Assembly (NCBI GenBank): GCA_964058845.1 | Contig: CAXKVR010000038.1 | Location: forward strand, 186,001 to 250,000 | Length of the DNA: 64,000 bases | Reading direction: 5' to 3' | Source: Carex sylvatica | Lineage: Eukaryota > Streptophyta > Magnoliopsida > Poales > Cyperaceae | Shown here: in pieces, positions 37,540 through 49,438 of the stretch | Layout of the letters: every line of letters begins with the position of its first letter | Position numbering within the stretch: the first letter of the stretch is position 1 | Notes under the pieces: generated by a model | Told to the model about the DNA's origin: nothing | Databases searched by the model: none | What the model saw: only the letters and a program-made list of their open reading frames with translations | Translations under genes and position numbers: made by a program

Positions 37540-38200
37540 TTTAGCGAAGCAGGAGAAAAAAATGGGGGGAGATAAAGAGAGCGAAGGTCGTCCCATGGAG
37601 AGGTGACCTGAAATAGGAGCAAACAAAAAATGCTTCTTTTGAGAGCTGAAGTAGGATCTAATTTATAGCTATTTTCTAAGTAAAATTTCAGCAGATTCAA
37701 AATTATTAAGCACCAAAATTATATAAAGATAAAAATATTTCACTATGTATTGCAACATAGCTTAAATTATCATTTGAGAAATGTTAAAACCAAAATTACT
37801 ATGCGCTACAAGCACATCATTTTTTGAAATCAAATTGAACAAAATATGAGAAAACAATTATTTGGATAATATAGAAACATTCTTTACATCAAATTGCCTA
37901 TCCTAATATCAAAATTAAACAAAATCTTAAAACCTACATACATTATTGAGGTATATATTCTCATTAGTATTATGATCCTCTTAAGCTCAAGTTACCGGGT
38001 ATAAAAAATAAATAATAATATTAGGCAGTTATAGTTTAATTACAAGACGAGAGTGAAAAAAGAAACTAAATTACCTCATGGTGGAGGTGCTTTGGAATAT
38101 ATTCAATTAGGGTTTAGGGTTTGTGCTGAGAAGGAGAAAGGCAGAGCGCGCGAGAAGAGGTACAAGTGTCGTCGGAGAAAAGTTGAGAGAGATAGAGGTG
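37540..38200 (-). pseudogene. Leader and short exons of an unidentified gene, minus strand
   Basis: On the minus strand a GC-richer leader (38200 to about 38080) with AAACCCTAAACCCTAATTG runs to CCACCATGAG|GTAATTT, an ATG followed after two bases by a donor, near 38075. An acceptor TATTTCAG near 37605 could join it to a short reading of 18 codons (SPLHGTTFALFIS) ending in TAA. The start looks like a housekeeping-type plant gene with an intron right after ATG, but no product is recognisable. Confidence 0.35.
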
Positions 38201-38483
38201 GTACAAAACTGCAAATAGAATCATAGGGGCAATATGTAAGTTGTACAAAACTTCGTAATTATGTATGTGTGTATCCTTGACAATTCCACATATTGAGTAC
38301 AGGTCAATTAGACAAAGGGCTATTATTTTGAGTACAGGTTAATTAAAGCTGAACCAGTATGACAGATCAACTCATGACCAAATTTCAAAAGGTGACAATG
38401 AGCCTTCTCATTCTCTCAAACTCAACTACTAAAGGGATCCACAGGCCTTGAGTACACAAGAAAATGTGAAACCATCAAATCTT

Positions 38484-38775
38484 AAACATCAGAAAAGCAT
38501 TATTCAATTCTTTGTTACTCTCAGTTTCTCCCAAACTAGCTATCATGGTTTTAAATGACACAAGATGAGGTGGAGAGATGTAATTAAATAGCTCTTTTGT
38601 CTCATTTACGTAACCTTCTTGCAAATAACCCGAGATCATGGTGTTTCATAATTTAGCATATTACTAAAGACCCTTAGTGCCTTGTTTACATTCCCATGGT
38701 GTGTGTAATTAGAAATCAGGTTGGTGCAAGAGGCCACATTTTTATGTGGCATTTCATCAAACAAGTTGAGCGTGT
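38484..38775 (-). pseudogene. Pentatricopeptide-repeat (PPR) protein fragment
   Basis: Read right to left: LFDEMPHKNVASCTNLI, then HGNVNKALRVFSNM, a frame change, then NTMISGYLQEGYVNETKELF and PPHLVSFKTMIASLGE. The 31-36 residue spacing and the consensus words (LFDEMP, N-x-LI, MISGY, ALRVF) are those of plant PLS-class PPR proteins that bind organelle RNA. Only about three repeats remain; intact genes are usually 400-800 residues. No ATG or organelle target peptide. It is enclosed by the inverted ends at 35331 and 39236, so capture by that element is likely. Confidence 0.88.
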
Positions 38776-39371
38776 GGGAGTGATATGCGAATCTCAAGTA
38801 GTGAAAAACACAAATTCAAAAATATATTATTACCAACTAGCCCACACCATTGGAGCTTCAGATTAAACACAGAACACCAGAAATATTAGAAAATCAGATA
38901 GAAAAATGAGAGATAAAAATAAGAAACAGATCCATTACTAAGTCGCGAGGCATGTACCTCTCTGAGTGATAACGTGCTCCTGACCGCACGGTGTGAGAGA
39001 GAGGTGACATGGAGTTGCATGTGCGAGATGGAGCAGCGATGGGACGAGAGAGAGCGAGAAGAGGTGAAAAGCAGTGTGAGTTTAATCAGTTATCGGGTTA
39101 GGAATTTTCAATAAATCAAATTCATTTCAGAAAACTCCATTAATTGGCGTGACTCTTTAATCTGATTTTGATGAAATCCAACGACAAAGACCGCCTATCG
39201 AACAGACTTTGGTTCGATGGACGTCGGACACCCCCCTCTCTCCAATTAACAATGGAGGAACCAAGCTCACAGAAATTTTTTTTTTTTGAAATATTAGGGT
39301 CAGCTAGGATGCTTTTGGAGAGAAGCCCAAAGGTCTATTTATAGAGATAGCTCCAAAAAGAGTTTTTTGAC

Positions 39372-39672
39372 TTAAACGTTACAGACGCTGGATAAAACGT
39401 TATAACGTTTTAGCTCAATTTGAATTTAGGTTTTTTTCTTTTTTTGTGAGATCGATCAAAACGTTACAAACGATTATAAAACGTTCACAACGATTTGGCT
39501 CTGTAAAACTTGATCAAAAATAGGATTTTTGAAAACATGAATTTAATTAAAACGTTACAACGTTTATAAAATGTCTGTAACGTTTGAGGTTAAATATGTG
39601 TTTGATTAAGTTATCCCTTAGCATTTTTTTATAGGTTAAATCGTTATAACGTTTTACAAACGTTATCAATAT
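39372..39672 (+). repeat. Cluster of AACGTT palindromes in a loose ~90 bp repeat
   Basis: AACGTT occurs many times (for example AAAACGTTATAACGTTTTAG, AAAACGTTACAAACG, AAAACGTTACAACGTTTAT, CGTTATAACGTTTTAC), arranged as a diverged tandem array with spacer such as TAGGTTTTTTTC. No coding content. Confidence 0.75.
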
Positions 39673-41384
39673 TTGTATTCTGTTGAAACAACATCAAACA
39701 CACTTTACCAAGTTTAAAATATTATAATTTAAAATATTGATAAGTGTCTTCATAATTTCTCCAGTTCAAGCAATTCATATTGCAATTCTAATTAACTTAA
39801 ACATGCATAACTCTAAAAATAAAAGAAATCGTAAAATTCAATAATTGTATGTTTTTGCAAATTAGCCAAATAAACGAAAAAGATTATTGCTAAAACAACA
39901 CTGTGACTAGATCTTTCGTGTATCGTGCCGTGTCAAATTTTCTAAAGATAATCACGACACACGAATGATCACAGTATGAAACACACAAATCATGACATAT
40001 GTGTCATGCTGTTCTATAACGGAGCCAACTATGTCATATTATTTTTTCTACTCTACTTGCAATAGATAACTTTGTGAGAGGAGGAAAAGTCACTCCGGAA
40101 TTCTCAATTTTTAATTCACCGTATTAAAGGTCACAACGAGTCACAGTGGTTCATAAGTTACAAAGAATCATTGTTATATGTTATGAATAAATAATCAGTC
40201 AAATATGGACTATTTTTTTCTTAATTTGATTTGATCTCCATAGATACACTGATTTCTTTTTATTTTATTGATAGTATTAAAAATTAAATATGTAGCATCA
40301 TTTTTGCAATATATCCAAACCTAACAATGCTGGAATGATTCGTTGCGGCCAATGAGCCACAATAAAATTCTGTCAGTAGATTATCATAACAATATCTAAA
40401 TATCGTTCATGTCAATAGATTTTCATAAGTTTTTAATCCTTATTAAAATAAAGTCAAAATGTAATAATATTTTATTTGTGAAAATAATAAGTGATAAGGA
40501 TGATGTCTGAAAGTTTCATATTATATTTTGAGTTTTAAAATAGAACCTATTAAACTTTTATAATGAAGATACAAAATTCGCGAGTAAATTTCTTTAGAGA
40601 TAGCTAAACATTACCTCTTATAATAAATTAATTAACCAAATTTTGGTTTAGTATCTAAAAATTGCTTATCTTAATTGAGTTATAAATTACTTGTTGAAAC
40701 AGAACTATCACAGGTTATAAATTAAAAAAAGAATCGAACATAAACAATATCTTGATAATGTTTATGCCCAACATTGACACATCAGGAGTGAATCTAGCAT
40801 CCAAATAGTTTTTTTATATAAAAATAAGAAAATATTTTTCTGAAACAATATAAAAGTTTAATGGATTATAATAAAGAATAATTAAAGTTACTAAAATTAT
40901 AGTTCAGTGCTCTCTGAAGAAATTTACTTTAATCAAATTCAGATTAAGAAGCTGTAAATTCGATAAAGTCCTGGGTACGCAGTATAAAACTCCAAAAGTA
41001 AGAATTGTCCCGAATTTTTTATTAATAAAAGATAAATTAATAAAACATCAAAAATAGGGGATTTTTTATTTTTTAAACATCGGATGGATCGGATTATACC
41101 GTCGGGTTTTTTTTTTCTCTTTTCTCTCCTCTGAGATTAATCTAGTGAGTTAATTTGATTGTTATCTGAACCATCCGCCTGAACAGAATACATTGATTCA
41201 GTCTACTTATTTCTCGAAAGCTATCCCTATTTCAATATTTTATTTATTTATTTATTTATTTATTTTCTACTAATAAAAAAATCGGAAGAATTGTTCGCGA
41301 CTAACACGGTCCTCTCTCTCTCTCTCTCTCTCTCTCGTTAATTCTTCTGGAATAGCTCTACTTCGCCACTGTCTTCGCTCGAAA
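39673..41384 (+). other. Intergenic DNA and MND1 promoter side
   Basis: Contains a CGTG-rich repeat piece at about 39905-40030 (CGTGCCGTGTCAAATTTTCT, shared with 42735) and AT-rich DNA. The MND1 leader just before 41385 includes a CT microsatellite (41311-41336). Confidence 0.5.
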
Positions 41385-44300
41385 ATGGTATTTCTCCCTC
41401 TGTTTATTCTATTCGAGAAAAGGGTAATAATTTTATCCAGAGATGAAGTGTAGCCAGATATGAACCAATCGTTCTTCTATGGAGGCTTTTTAGTTGTTTT
41501 CTTTCTAATATTTTTTTCGTTAGAGCTTATCCTTCTAGAAACATTCCAATTGTTGTAAGCCAGATGCAACACGGATATATCTCTTTATTTTCCGAACTAC
41601 CTGTTCGTGGTGATGTTCTGGTTCTGTCCAGGTGAAGGGGTTCTTTTTTTCTTTTTTGAGAAAGTCATACGGTCTGTGATTGGAAATTGGATTTCAGTAA
41701 ACCCCCAAATGATGCACACTAACCCGTTGACATTTTGTCTGAAAAGTGTTAACTATGGATAAATTTTGCTTATGTCCTAAATTGATCTTTATTTTAGCAA
41801 ACTGTTCGAACTGTTGGGGTAGAGAATATGTATTCTTACAACGCTTTGATTTTTTTTGTCAAAATTAGCAATTCAGATATAGTTTCCTCAAGTCTGTTAC
41901 TTTTTGGTAATTTATCTTTGTTTTTAAATAATTTTATTGGGCAATGTTATTTGCATTTTTACATTTCATCAACATCTTTTCTTACTTTGTAATGTGCATG
42001 TACTTCTTTTCTCTTAGTACAAGATGTAAGTAACTAGATGTTCTTCTATCTTCAATTTTTACATTTCATCAACATCTGACATACTGGCCTTTCACTACTG
42101 TCTTCTATCTTCAACTTTATACTTTCCTATTAGTCGAAGAAAAGGGGACTTTCATTGGAGGAGAAGCGTGAGCAAATGCTTCAAATATTATATGAGAGCC
42201 AAGACTTCTTTCTTGTGAGTTTATTCATTCATTTATTATGTATATTATACAGATTTTTCAGGTACATTGCTCTGAGACCTCTTAGTATTAACTTACAAAA
42301 GATGAAAAAAAAACCTGAGTTTCATGCCTTCACAAAGTGGAAAGTATTAACTATGTTTGTTATTCCTATTTTCTACAATTTGGTTCATTAGATCCCCAAC
42401 TTCCCTCCTTCCTCGATGTTTATCTCTCCGTAAGGCAGGAAAAATGAGAGTATTTTGGGTATGAATTGAACAATATTATCATAAGAGGGTAAGAGTGGAA
42501 AAAACGTGCCGCGCCGTGACTAACACGTCGTGGCTTTGGTTTCGTGCTGTGCCCTGACGTGACCAAAATGTCAAGGGGTGGTCACGGCACACGAATGGTC
42601 ACGCCGTGCCCAAACGTGTCGTGACCAAACGTGACTCGCGTAACCATTTTATCATAATTTTGGTTAGTTTATTCAAGATTCACAATTTGGTAAAGATTAA
42701 ACGGTCTTAATTACACGTGACTCGCGTGGCTACGTGCTGTGCCAAATTTTCTAAAAATGGTAACGGCACACGAATGGTCACGGAGCGGGACACGTGAGTC
42801 ACGACACGTAATCGACTCGCGTGCCGTTCCGTGACGGAGCCGGCTCCGCCGTGCCATTTTTTCCACTCTAAAGAGGACCATAAGAGATAGTTAATGTGCT
42901 TCGTAGGGTATAACAGGTGTTTCTCATTTTTAGGGTATCTACTGTCATGTGGGGTTTTTGCATGGGCACAGTTTCTATTAATCTTCACCTTGCAAATTGG
43001 AGTAAACAATGACTCCCTATTTGTTTTTCTATTAATCTTCACCTTGCAAATTGGAGTAAACAATGACTCCCTATTTGTTTGGCTCTCACAAATTGTCTTT
43101 ACCTAGTATGTACCAGGATGTACACCTGTTCCAGTTGTATTATGTAAAGTGTGTACTTTGCCTTGGTGGTTTTGAATTTAAAATATCAGGGGGTAATTGA
43201 AAAGTGTACATACATAAGTAAGTCCTGTTGGAAATATTCTATAGAATTGTTGTACATAGGCCCTATTAGAAGTAAGCCCGAAGGTTCACACCCCAAGCAA
43301 TCCTTGTAGGCTCTATGCTGTCACTGGTGGTTTATTGGATGATAACTAGTTTACTTGAACCAGTACCATAACACTCTAATCCTCACGCCTTCATATTCTA
43401 TAGCAAGTATTGGCAACAAGAGTGGGTTTACTTGGAAAATACTGCAAAGAATTATCTTCTCAAACTCCTTTTCTCTTGGTCAGTGGAAAGAGAGAAAGAG
43501 AAGATGTGTTATTTACTTATTTTGAAGGTCATGTTCTAACTATTCTTTCTGTTTGACATTAAATGAAAAAAATTGTAATAGCTAAAAGAACTCGAGAAAA
43601 TGGGGCCAAAGAAAGGTGTGATAAGCCAATCTGTGAAGGATGTCATTCAAACCCTAGTTGATGATGACCTTGTCTTGAAGGAGAAAATTGGAACTTCTGT
43701 ATATATTTCTTATCTTTGTTATGTCTTTTCTTATATGTCCATTTTATTAGAAGTTTTAGCTTACTTTATCAATGGTTTTTTTTTTACTATTTTTTTTTTC
43801 CAAAAAGAACAATTAAAAAGGTAAATTTGAGGTTACATTTAGCTGGAAAGCTTTGGCTAACACAATACTGACCAAATGAGAACCAAAACCATGAGTTATT
43901 AGGCCTCGTCAATGTGCATACAAAGAGGGCTAAAGTATATTATATGACTACTAAAAGGAATGATGTAATTTAGTATGAACTTAAACTTACCAAGATGATT
44001 GGTGAGCTCAACTTAATAATCCACTTGATCGGCTTCAAACAAATTAATTTAATATCCTTTATCTCTGTTTTCAATATCCAGACAGTTGATCCGAACTGCG
44101 CAATCCAAAAACAGTGTTTTTGTACCTATCTAAAAAAATAGTAAAGAAGTTCAAAAAAAATATAAAATTTGGTCTCCAAGCACATTTTAATATGGAGATC
44201 ATGCTAAGCGGTTCGGATCAACTGTTTGGACTTTGAAAACTGAAATAAATAATGTGAGGCGTGATGAGGCATAGAGGACATGAGGCATTTGAACCCTCTA

Positions 44301-47059
44301 ATTTTATTGTGTAAAGTCAACTGGTAAAAAAATGATAAAAAATGAATTTATTAAAGATGGTTTAGATTCGTCATTTGAAGACATCCAATAAATTCTTGAG
44401 TTAAGTGTACCAACATCTTGGTTAGCTCAAGTACATACTAGCTTCACTCACTAACAATGGCTTATGCATGTTTTCAGGTATACTTTTGGAGCCTTCCTAG
44501 CTGTGCTGGAAATCAGGTATCTCTTACATTCAATAAAGAGCAGCAAACAAGACCATTATAGCACTATATTTTATCTGGTACCATACCTGACCATTGTAGA
44601 ATCAGGGCTTAGGAAATTTATTTTCATCTTGTTTCATTTTACTCCTTTGGCAGAATTTATTGTAGAATTTTCCAAATCCTTAATTTAGTTTTGTGATAAT
44701 AGTGTCTGGTTGCACCTGTTCTTGCTGATTCTATGCTATTACTGAGTATATGATAATCCTGGTTTTGAAGTTTTTGGATTTGGAGTTGCCTATACATGTG
44801 CAGAAGTTGTAAATCTTTCCCTCAAAGATATATATATATTTTTTTTTCTGTAGTTGAGCAACACATATAAAAAGCTGGAGGCTGACCTGAAAAGTACTAA
44901 AAAACGGCATGCCGATCTGGCAGAACAAAGAGAGAGCCTCAAAAGAGGCCGTGAAGAGTCTGTAAGTGCACTAATATTTTGGGTTCTAAACAGAATACTT
45001 ACAGCACTACTATGTGCAGATAACACCCAACATTTCTTGTATGGAACTGAATTCTCTGCCCCCAGAGTCGCTGTCGGTGTCGGTGGGCCTCCTGTTCAAA
45101 AATTAAATGTGACCGGCCCCCTTTAACAGTGACCGCCCCTACATTTCAGTGACTAGGGGGCAGGTGATCTCCTTCCTTCTTGTATTCACAACTGACTGAC
45201 ACCCTTCTTTGTAAAATTATATCTAAATGTAAATGTAAGAAAAAGACTAAAGTGCCCCTGAAGTTTTCATACTAGTTAAGTTGCTTCATATTCAGGTCAT
45301 AAAAACCTGGTGCTTAACATCTATACCAATTGGCTTAATTCAGTTCAAGCTGAGCATAGGGAATGTTCCACTTGACTCAATTCTAGGGGCAAAATTGTCT
45401 ACATAAATCATAAAAGAATCATTCCCACCTAGCTGTTACTTGGATCTTATTCTCAAATGTTTCAAAGATTTGGGTCATAGACATAAATATGGCAAATGTT
45501 ATTTTTTTGAAAATATCATAAAATACTGGGTATAATTTGCAAAGAGCTTTTTTTCACATTATTTCCCTTTTACAAGGATTGATTTTCTATGCTAATGGTA
45601 CAGGATGAGAGGGAGGCTGCTCTAGAAGAGCTCAAGGCTACTGAATTAGAGCACAAAAAACTGAAGGTTGGTCCGGTTCACCCCTTTATTCCCTGTTTGC
45701 TTCAATAGTTCCCTATAAAGGTTAATTTTATGATATATTCTATGAAAATAGGATATATATTGACAAAAGAATCTGACAACCTTGATGATATATAGTTCAA
45801 TTCAAATAAAAAGTGCTTCAAAATAAAAAATAAAAAATAAAAGTTTATGGGTTCAACATGGATATGTAATTTGAGTTTATCATAATGCATTAAAACTTTG
45901 TGAATCACTCAATGAATGGTAAAACAAGTAATTTCCTATAGCCACAATATATGTATCATATAGATCAATACAAGAAGTTGATTTCTTATTTCAATTATAG
46001 TTATAACAAGTCTTGGTTGTCGAGTTAAAATATTGTCAGTGGATCCTTACGTTATTATATTTCCTGATAGGAAAATCTAGCTTGTTATGCTGACAATGAT
46101 CCAGCTGCTCTTGAGGCTATGAGTAAGAACTTACAATTCTTGTTGTTTTAATCGACTATTTTTTACTGTATTTTATAAAGTTTGCAAGTGCATCTTTACT
46201 GGTCTTAGCAATAAGACTAGTCTGTTAAAATGAGCCTTATATGATGCCAGCATAATAAGGCTTGTAGGCAAGAATTGTTTTGATACCTTTCAATTGAAAA
46301 AACGGATGTCCCAAAAGTTTTCTTTCCACCGAGTGATTGGTGACCAGATTCCACATATCCATATGTGAATCCATTAATTTTTCCTGTCTGTAACTGTTTC
46401 AAATTGCTGACATGGCAGAACAAGCAATTGAGGTTGCCCACTCAGCAGCTAACAGATGGACAGGTTCTTATCTTTGATCAGTGATTTTTATCTATTTTAA
46501 AAAAGTATATTGAAATTTTGTTATTGCGGGACATGAAACCATGTAAAATACTTTGGATGAATTTCAGATAATATATTCACGCTTCAGCAATGGTGTTCTA
46601 CCACATTCCCACAAGCTAAGGAACAACTTGAACACTTGTACAAAGAGGTAAATGTAGTTTTTCATTTCTCCATGTTCTGTTTATACTATTAAATCTATTA
46701 AATAGTATAAACAGTTTTTATAAGCTGTACAGCTATCAGAACCGTTGGGAAAATAGATCAGTTTGCCTCCAATTTACTTTTCCTCTTTTGAAAATTTAAC
46801 TCTCCTTTGCTTGGGTCAGTATAATACCAGCTGGCACCGAACCACTTACCTTTACCCAGTCTGGTACTTGTAAGATTGGAGATGTACCCAACTGGTTACC
46901 TATAGTCAGAAACCTTTGCGCACATAAAACATATCATGGTACCAGTTCAGGGTTGCTGTAGGTATTGATGAGGAATTTGAAATAGAAAGTTTATTTCACA
47001 TGCAATCTTAATCTTATATGTAGGCTGGAATAACAGAAGATTTTGATTATCTCCCATGA
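41385..47059 (+). CDS. MND1: Meiotic nuclear division protein 1 (MND1), 10 exons
   Basis: Partner of HOP2; the HOP2-MND1 heterodimer stimulates DMC1/RAD51 strand exchange between homologues in meiosis (family knowledge). Exons: 41385-41387 (only the ATG), 42134-42214, 43582-43698, 44478-44516, 44854-44961, 45604-45666, 46071-46122, 46419-46463, 46568-46647, 47024-47059; all joins keep frame with GT-AG borders and give 207 residues. Recognisable words: SKKRGLSLEEKREQMLQ at the start, MGPKKGVISQSVKDVIQ and VYFWSLPSCAGN in the winged-helix domain, then a heptad-type coiled coil (about 81-137), and ANRWTDNIF then FPQAKEQLEHLYKEAGITEDFDYL at the end. The protein is about 20 residues shorter than the Arabidopsis one as I recall it, mainly at the C-terminus. 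No lesions seen. Introns carry MITE and CGTG-repeat debris. Confidence 0.96.
42500..42865. repeat. CGTG-rich dispersed repeat in MND1 intron 2
   Basis: GGTCACGGCACACGAATGG, CACGGCACACGAATGGTCACG and GTGACTCGCGT-type words recur on both strands; related but more diverged pieces lie at 39905-40030 and 48830-49170. Much GC-richer than its surroundings. No coding frame that I trust. Confidence 0.75.
42972..43079 (+). repeat. Two tandem copies of a 54 bp unit (MND1 intron 2)
   Basis: CTATTAATCTTCACCTTGCA starts at 42975 and 43029; the copies are identical through GACTCCCTATTTGTTT. Confidence 0.95.
44060..44260 (+). mobile_element. MITE remnant, shared-core family (MND1 intron 3)
   Basis: Left arm retains CAGTTGATCCGAACTGCGC; right arm retains TTTGGTCTCCAAGCACATTT, ATATGGAGATCATGCTAAGC and GGTTCGGATCAACTGTTTGG. 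The left arm lacks the GGAGACCAAATTTTA block. Confidence 0.75.
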
Positions 47060-47600
47060 TATTATTACCGCTTCATATACTTGTGTGACTAGGACAGTTT
47101 ATCTTGCTCTCTAGAAGTTCATTTTGAAAACGTGTATATATTTTCTGCTTCAGTATTTTCCCTGACCATGTTATATACATAATGAATATGCAAATATGCA
47201 CTTCACATAGTCTACGTTGTCTTTGAGCAAGATTCTCTTAACAATTTTATCAAGAAATGTTCTGTTTATCTGAAGAATACTTCGTTTACAGAATTGCTCA
47301 TTTGGCAGATCAATACCAGAAAATATCTCAAGATTTTTTTTAATGATACTTGGGGCCTTGGTTTCCTCTCTTGTTTTGCTTATTCTTGTGAGACTTCGAC
47401 TACTAATCTTCAAATATGTTGTTACTATATATCAAAATATAAATTGGCAGTCAGTAGAGAAGTGAACTGCGGTATGTAGAACATTGACTGTGCTTCCGAG
47501 TTAGATGACGGAATAGGAATGGTCTCCTCCAATAATATCAAGCTCATTTAAATGATTTTTATCAGTTTTGGACCGAGCTTTGGTCTGGATCGAGCCTAAT
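47060..47600 (+). other. MND1 3' flank, no gene seen
   Basis: AT-rich with no recognisable coding sequence; probable 3' UTR in the first part. Confidence 0.45.
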
Positions 47601-48237
47601 CAGAGGCGGACTCTCTGTAGCACAGGAGGCGGGAGCAGCTGTCCTCTGAATTTTAAAAAATAATGCTAAAAATCTACTTATTTCAGTTCTGCTCCTCTCT
47701 AGAATTTAAATTGCTAATTTGTAGCTTTCAATAAAAAAAAAGTAAATCAATCTGTCGCTTCTAATTTTCTCCCCTGTGCGCAGCTCTCCCTCAAAATTTC
47801 TAAATAACCATTATCAATTTTGCTGAGGCTCTGACTGAAATCGCTCTCCTCTCTCTCAAGTATCCGAAGTCGGAAGCAACTTCGACTCTCTCTCTCTCTC
47901 CGCTGAAGCAATAAAGGTCAGAAATCAATGAGGTGAATTACCACAGCCGGAGAAGTGCAAAACTAGTTCTAATTGAACTGGTTTCGATTCATCCTCTATT
48001 ATTTTCCAATTTGGTATTTTTTTTTTTTGGTTTTCTAATTTGTAGTTGGATGAAAGTTTGAAATTTCAAATTAGGTTTAAATTAGAAGTTAAAGAGAATT
48101 GTAATTTGTAAATTTGGAATTAATTAGAGTTAAATTTAGGGTTTAATTTGTAACTGATTAGTTAATGGATTTGAACCCGATAAGCTATTTAAATCCGATT
48201 CTTGTCTCCTCTGGCAGAAATTTTGCGTCCACCCCTG
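47601..48237. mobile_element. hAT-type non-autonomous element with 8 bp target duplication
   Basis: AGCCTAAT at 47593-47600 is repeated at 48238-48245. The element starts CAGAGGCGGAC and ends GTCCACCCCTG, so the ends are CAG...CTG with short imperfect inverted repeats (CAGAGGCGGAC against CAGGGGTGGAC), as in hAT elements. 637 bp, with CT-rich internal sequence and no transposase. Confidence 0.9.
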
Positions 48238-48245
48238 AGCCTAAT

Positions 48246-49202
48246 CGTATATTCGTATGAGACTTAACTGCTAACAATCATCAATATAAATTAACTAGAA
48301 GATTGTGAACATGTTTTCTTTATATGTACTAATTTTGATGCATCACAAGCACGAGTACTATACAAATTTATGAATTCATATTTCATTATTTTGTTTACCG
48401 TTTGATTTTGTACTAAATGAATTTTAAAAATTTGCATATGTATGCATCACTCGTGAAGTAGATGGATTTCAACTGTTTGAATTGATTATTAAAATCAATC
48501 TAATATATTTTTTAAAATTATGTTTTCTAATTCCTCTTAGTGAACACAATACACATCAGTTTTGCTTTAAATTTATAAAAAGTTTAGATTAGTTTGATAT
48601 ATCAAGTCTTCACACTTAATTTGATACGTAAGTTTGCAATTTCTCAATTTACATGTACCACACTTGATTTTATCTGTAAATTTGTATAGGATTTACACTT
48701 GTAGCGAATCAAAATACTTGGTGATTTTTAATAAATGAATTTTTAGTTTTTAGTTAGTTAAATTAAATTTGTAATAGTTTTAATTTTAGTTGTTTGTTAA
48801 TTTTGCATGGCAAATCGAAGCATGATTTACTAAATCGTATCATGTCGTTAAACGTGTTATGTTCATTTCCGGTGTTATACAGCATGGCACATCTAAAAAT
48901 TTTAACGTGTTGATATGGCACTGTACGTATTTCAGATATGCCTAAACATGACATACATACAACACAGTACGTGTGCTGTGCTTCGGACGTATCGTGTTTT
49001 GGTCATGTGTTTAAGCGTGTCCAAAATACATGACGTGTCATGCCAATACATTAAAGTTTCTCGATGTGTCGTGTTGTGCATTGGACGTGTGTCGTGTTTT
49101 GGTGTGTCGAGAACACGTGTCGTGTTTCGACGTGTTATGCCGTGCTTCGGATGTGTGTCGTGAAAAAGTGTTTAAGTATGTTTATAATACGTAACATCAA
49201 TG
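48246..49202. repeat. AT-rich DNA followed by CGTG-rich repeat
   Basis: To about 48830 nothing is seen. 48830-49170 is full of CGTGT/ACACG words (CGTGTTTCGACGTGTTATGC, GTCGTGTTTTGG) and resembles the repeat in MND1 intron 2. Confidence 0.6.
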
Positions 49203-49438
49203 ACAACTAGTACAAGATAAAATACAACAAGAAGAACATAAAAGATAATAAGTAGAAGATGAAATACAATTAATACAAGATGAAATACAGCTAGAGAATG
49301 AAACACAACTAGTAAAATATAAAAACAAAGTAGAATATGAAAAACAACAAGTACAAGATTAAATACAACTAGAAGAATATGAAATACAACTAGTAGAAGA
49401 TAAAAGATGACCAATACAAAATGAAATACAACTAGAAG
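49203..49438. repeat. AT-rich minisatellite, unit about 21 bp
   Basis: About eleven diverged units of the type ATACAACTAGTAGAAGATGAA. The frames it opens (repeated FHLLLVV on the minus strand) are a product of the repeat, not a gene. Confidence 0.85.

Larger units (their letters stand above)
35331..39236. mobile_element. ~3.9 kb element with inverted ends carrying a PPR fragment
   Basis: GTGTCCGATGCCCATCGGAC plus CAAAGTCTGTTCGAT at 35331 is the inverse of ATCGAACAGACTTTG plus GTTCGATGGACGTCGGACAC ending at 39236, an inverted match of about 36 bases. Between them are a PPR gene fragment and leader-like exon sequence but no transposase. This is the layout of a non-autonomous DNA transposon with captured host DNA (Pack-type). 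The target duplication was not resolved, and the left end is duplicated 268 bp further in, so exact borders are uncertain. Confidence 0.6.

Noticed and set aside
42707..43063. 118-codon minus-strand frame in MND1 intron 2
   Set aside because: Built from the CGTG repeat and the 54 bp duplication.
49172..49414. Hydrophobic repeated frame (FHLLLVV)
   Set aside because: Translation of a 21 bp minisatellite, not a membrane protein.
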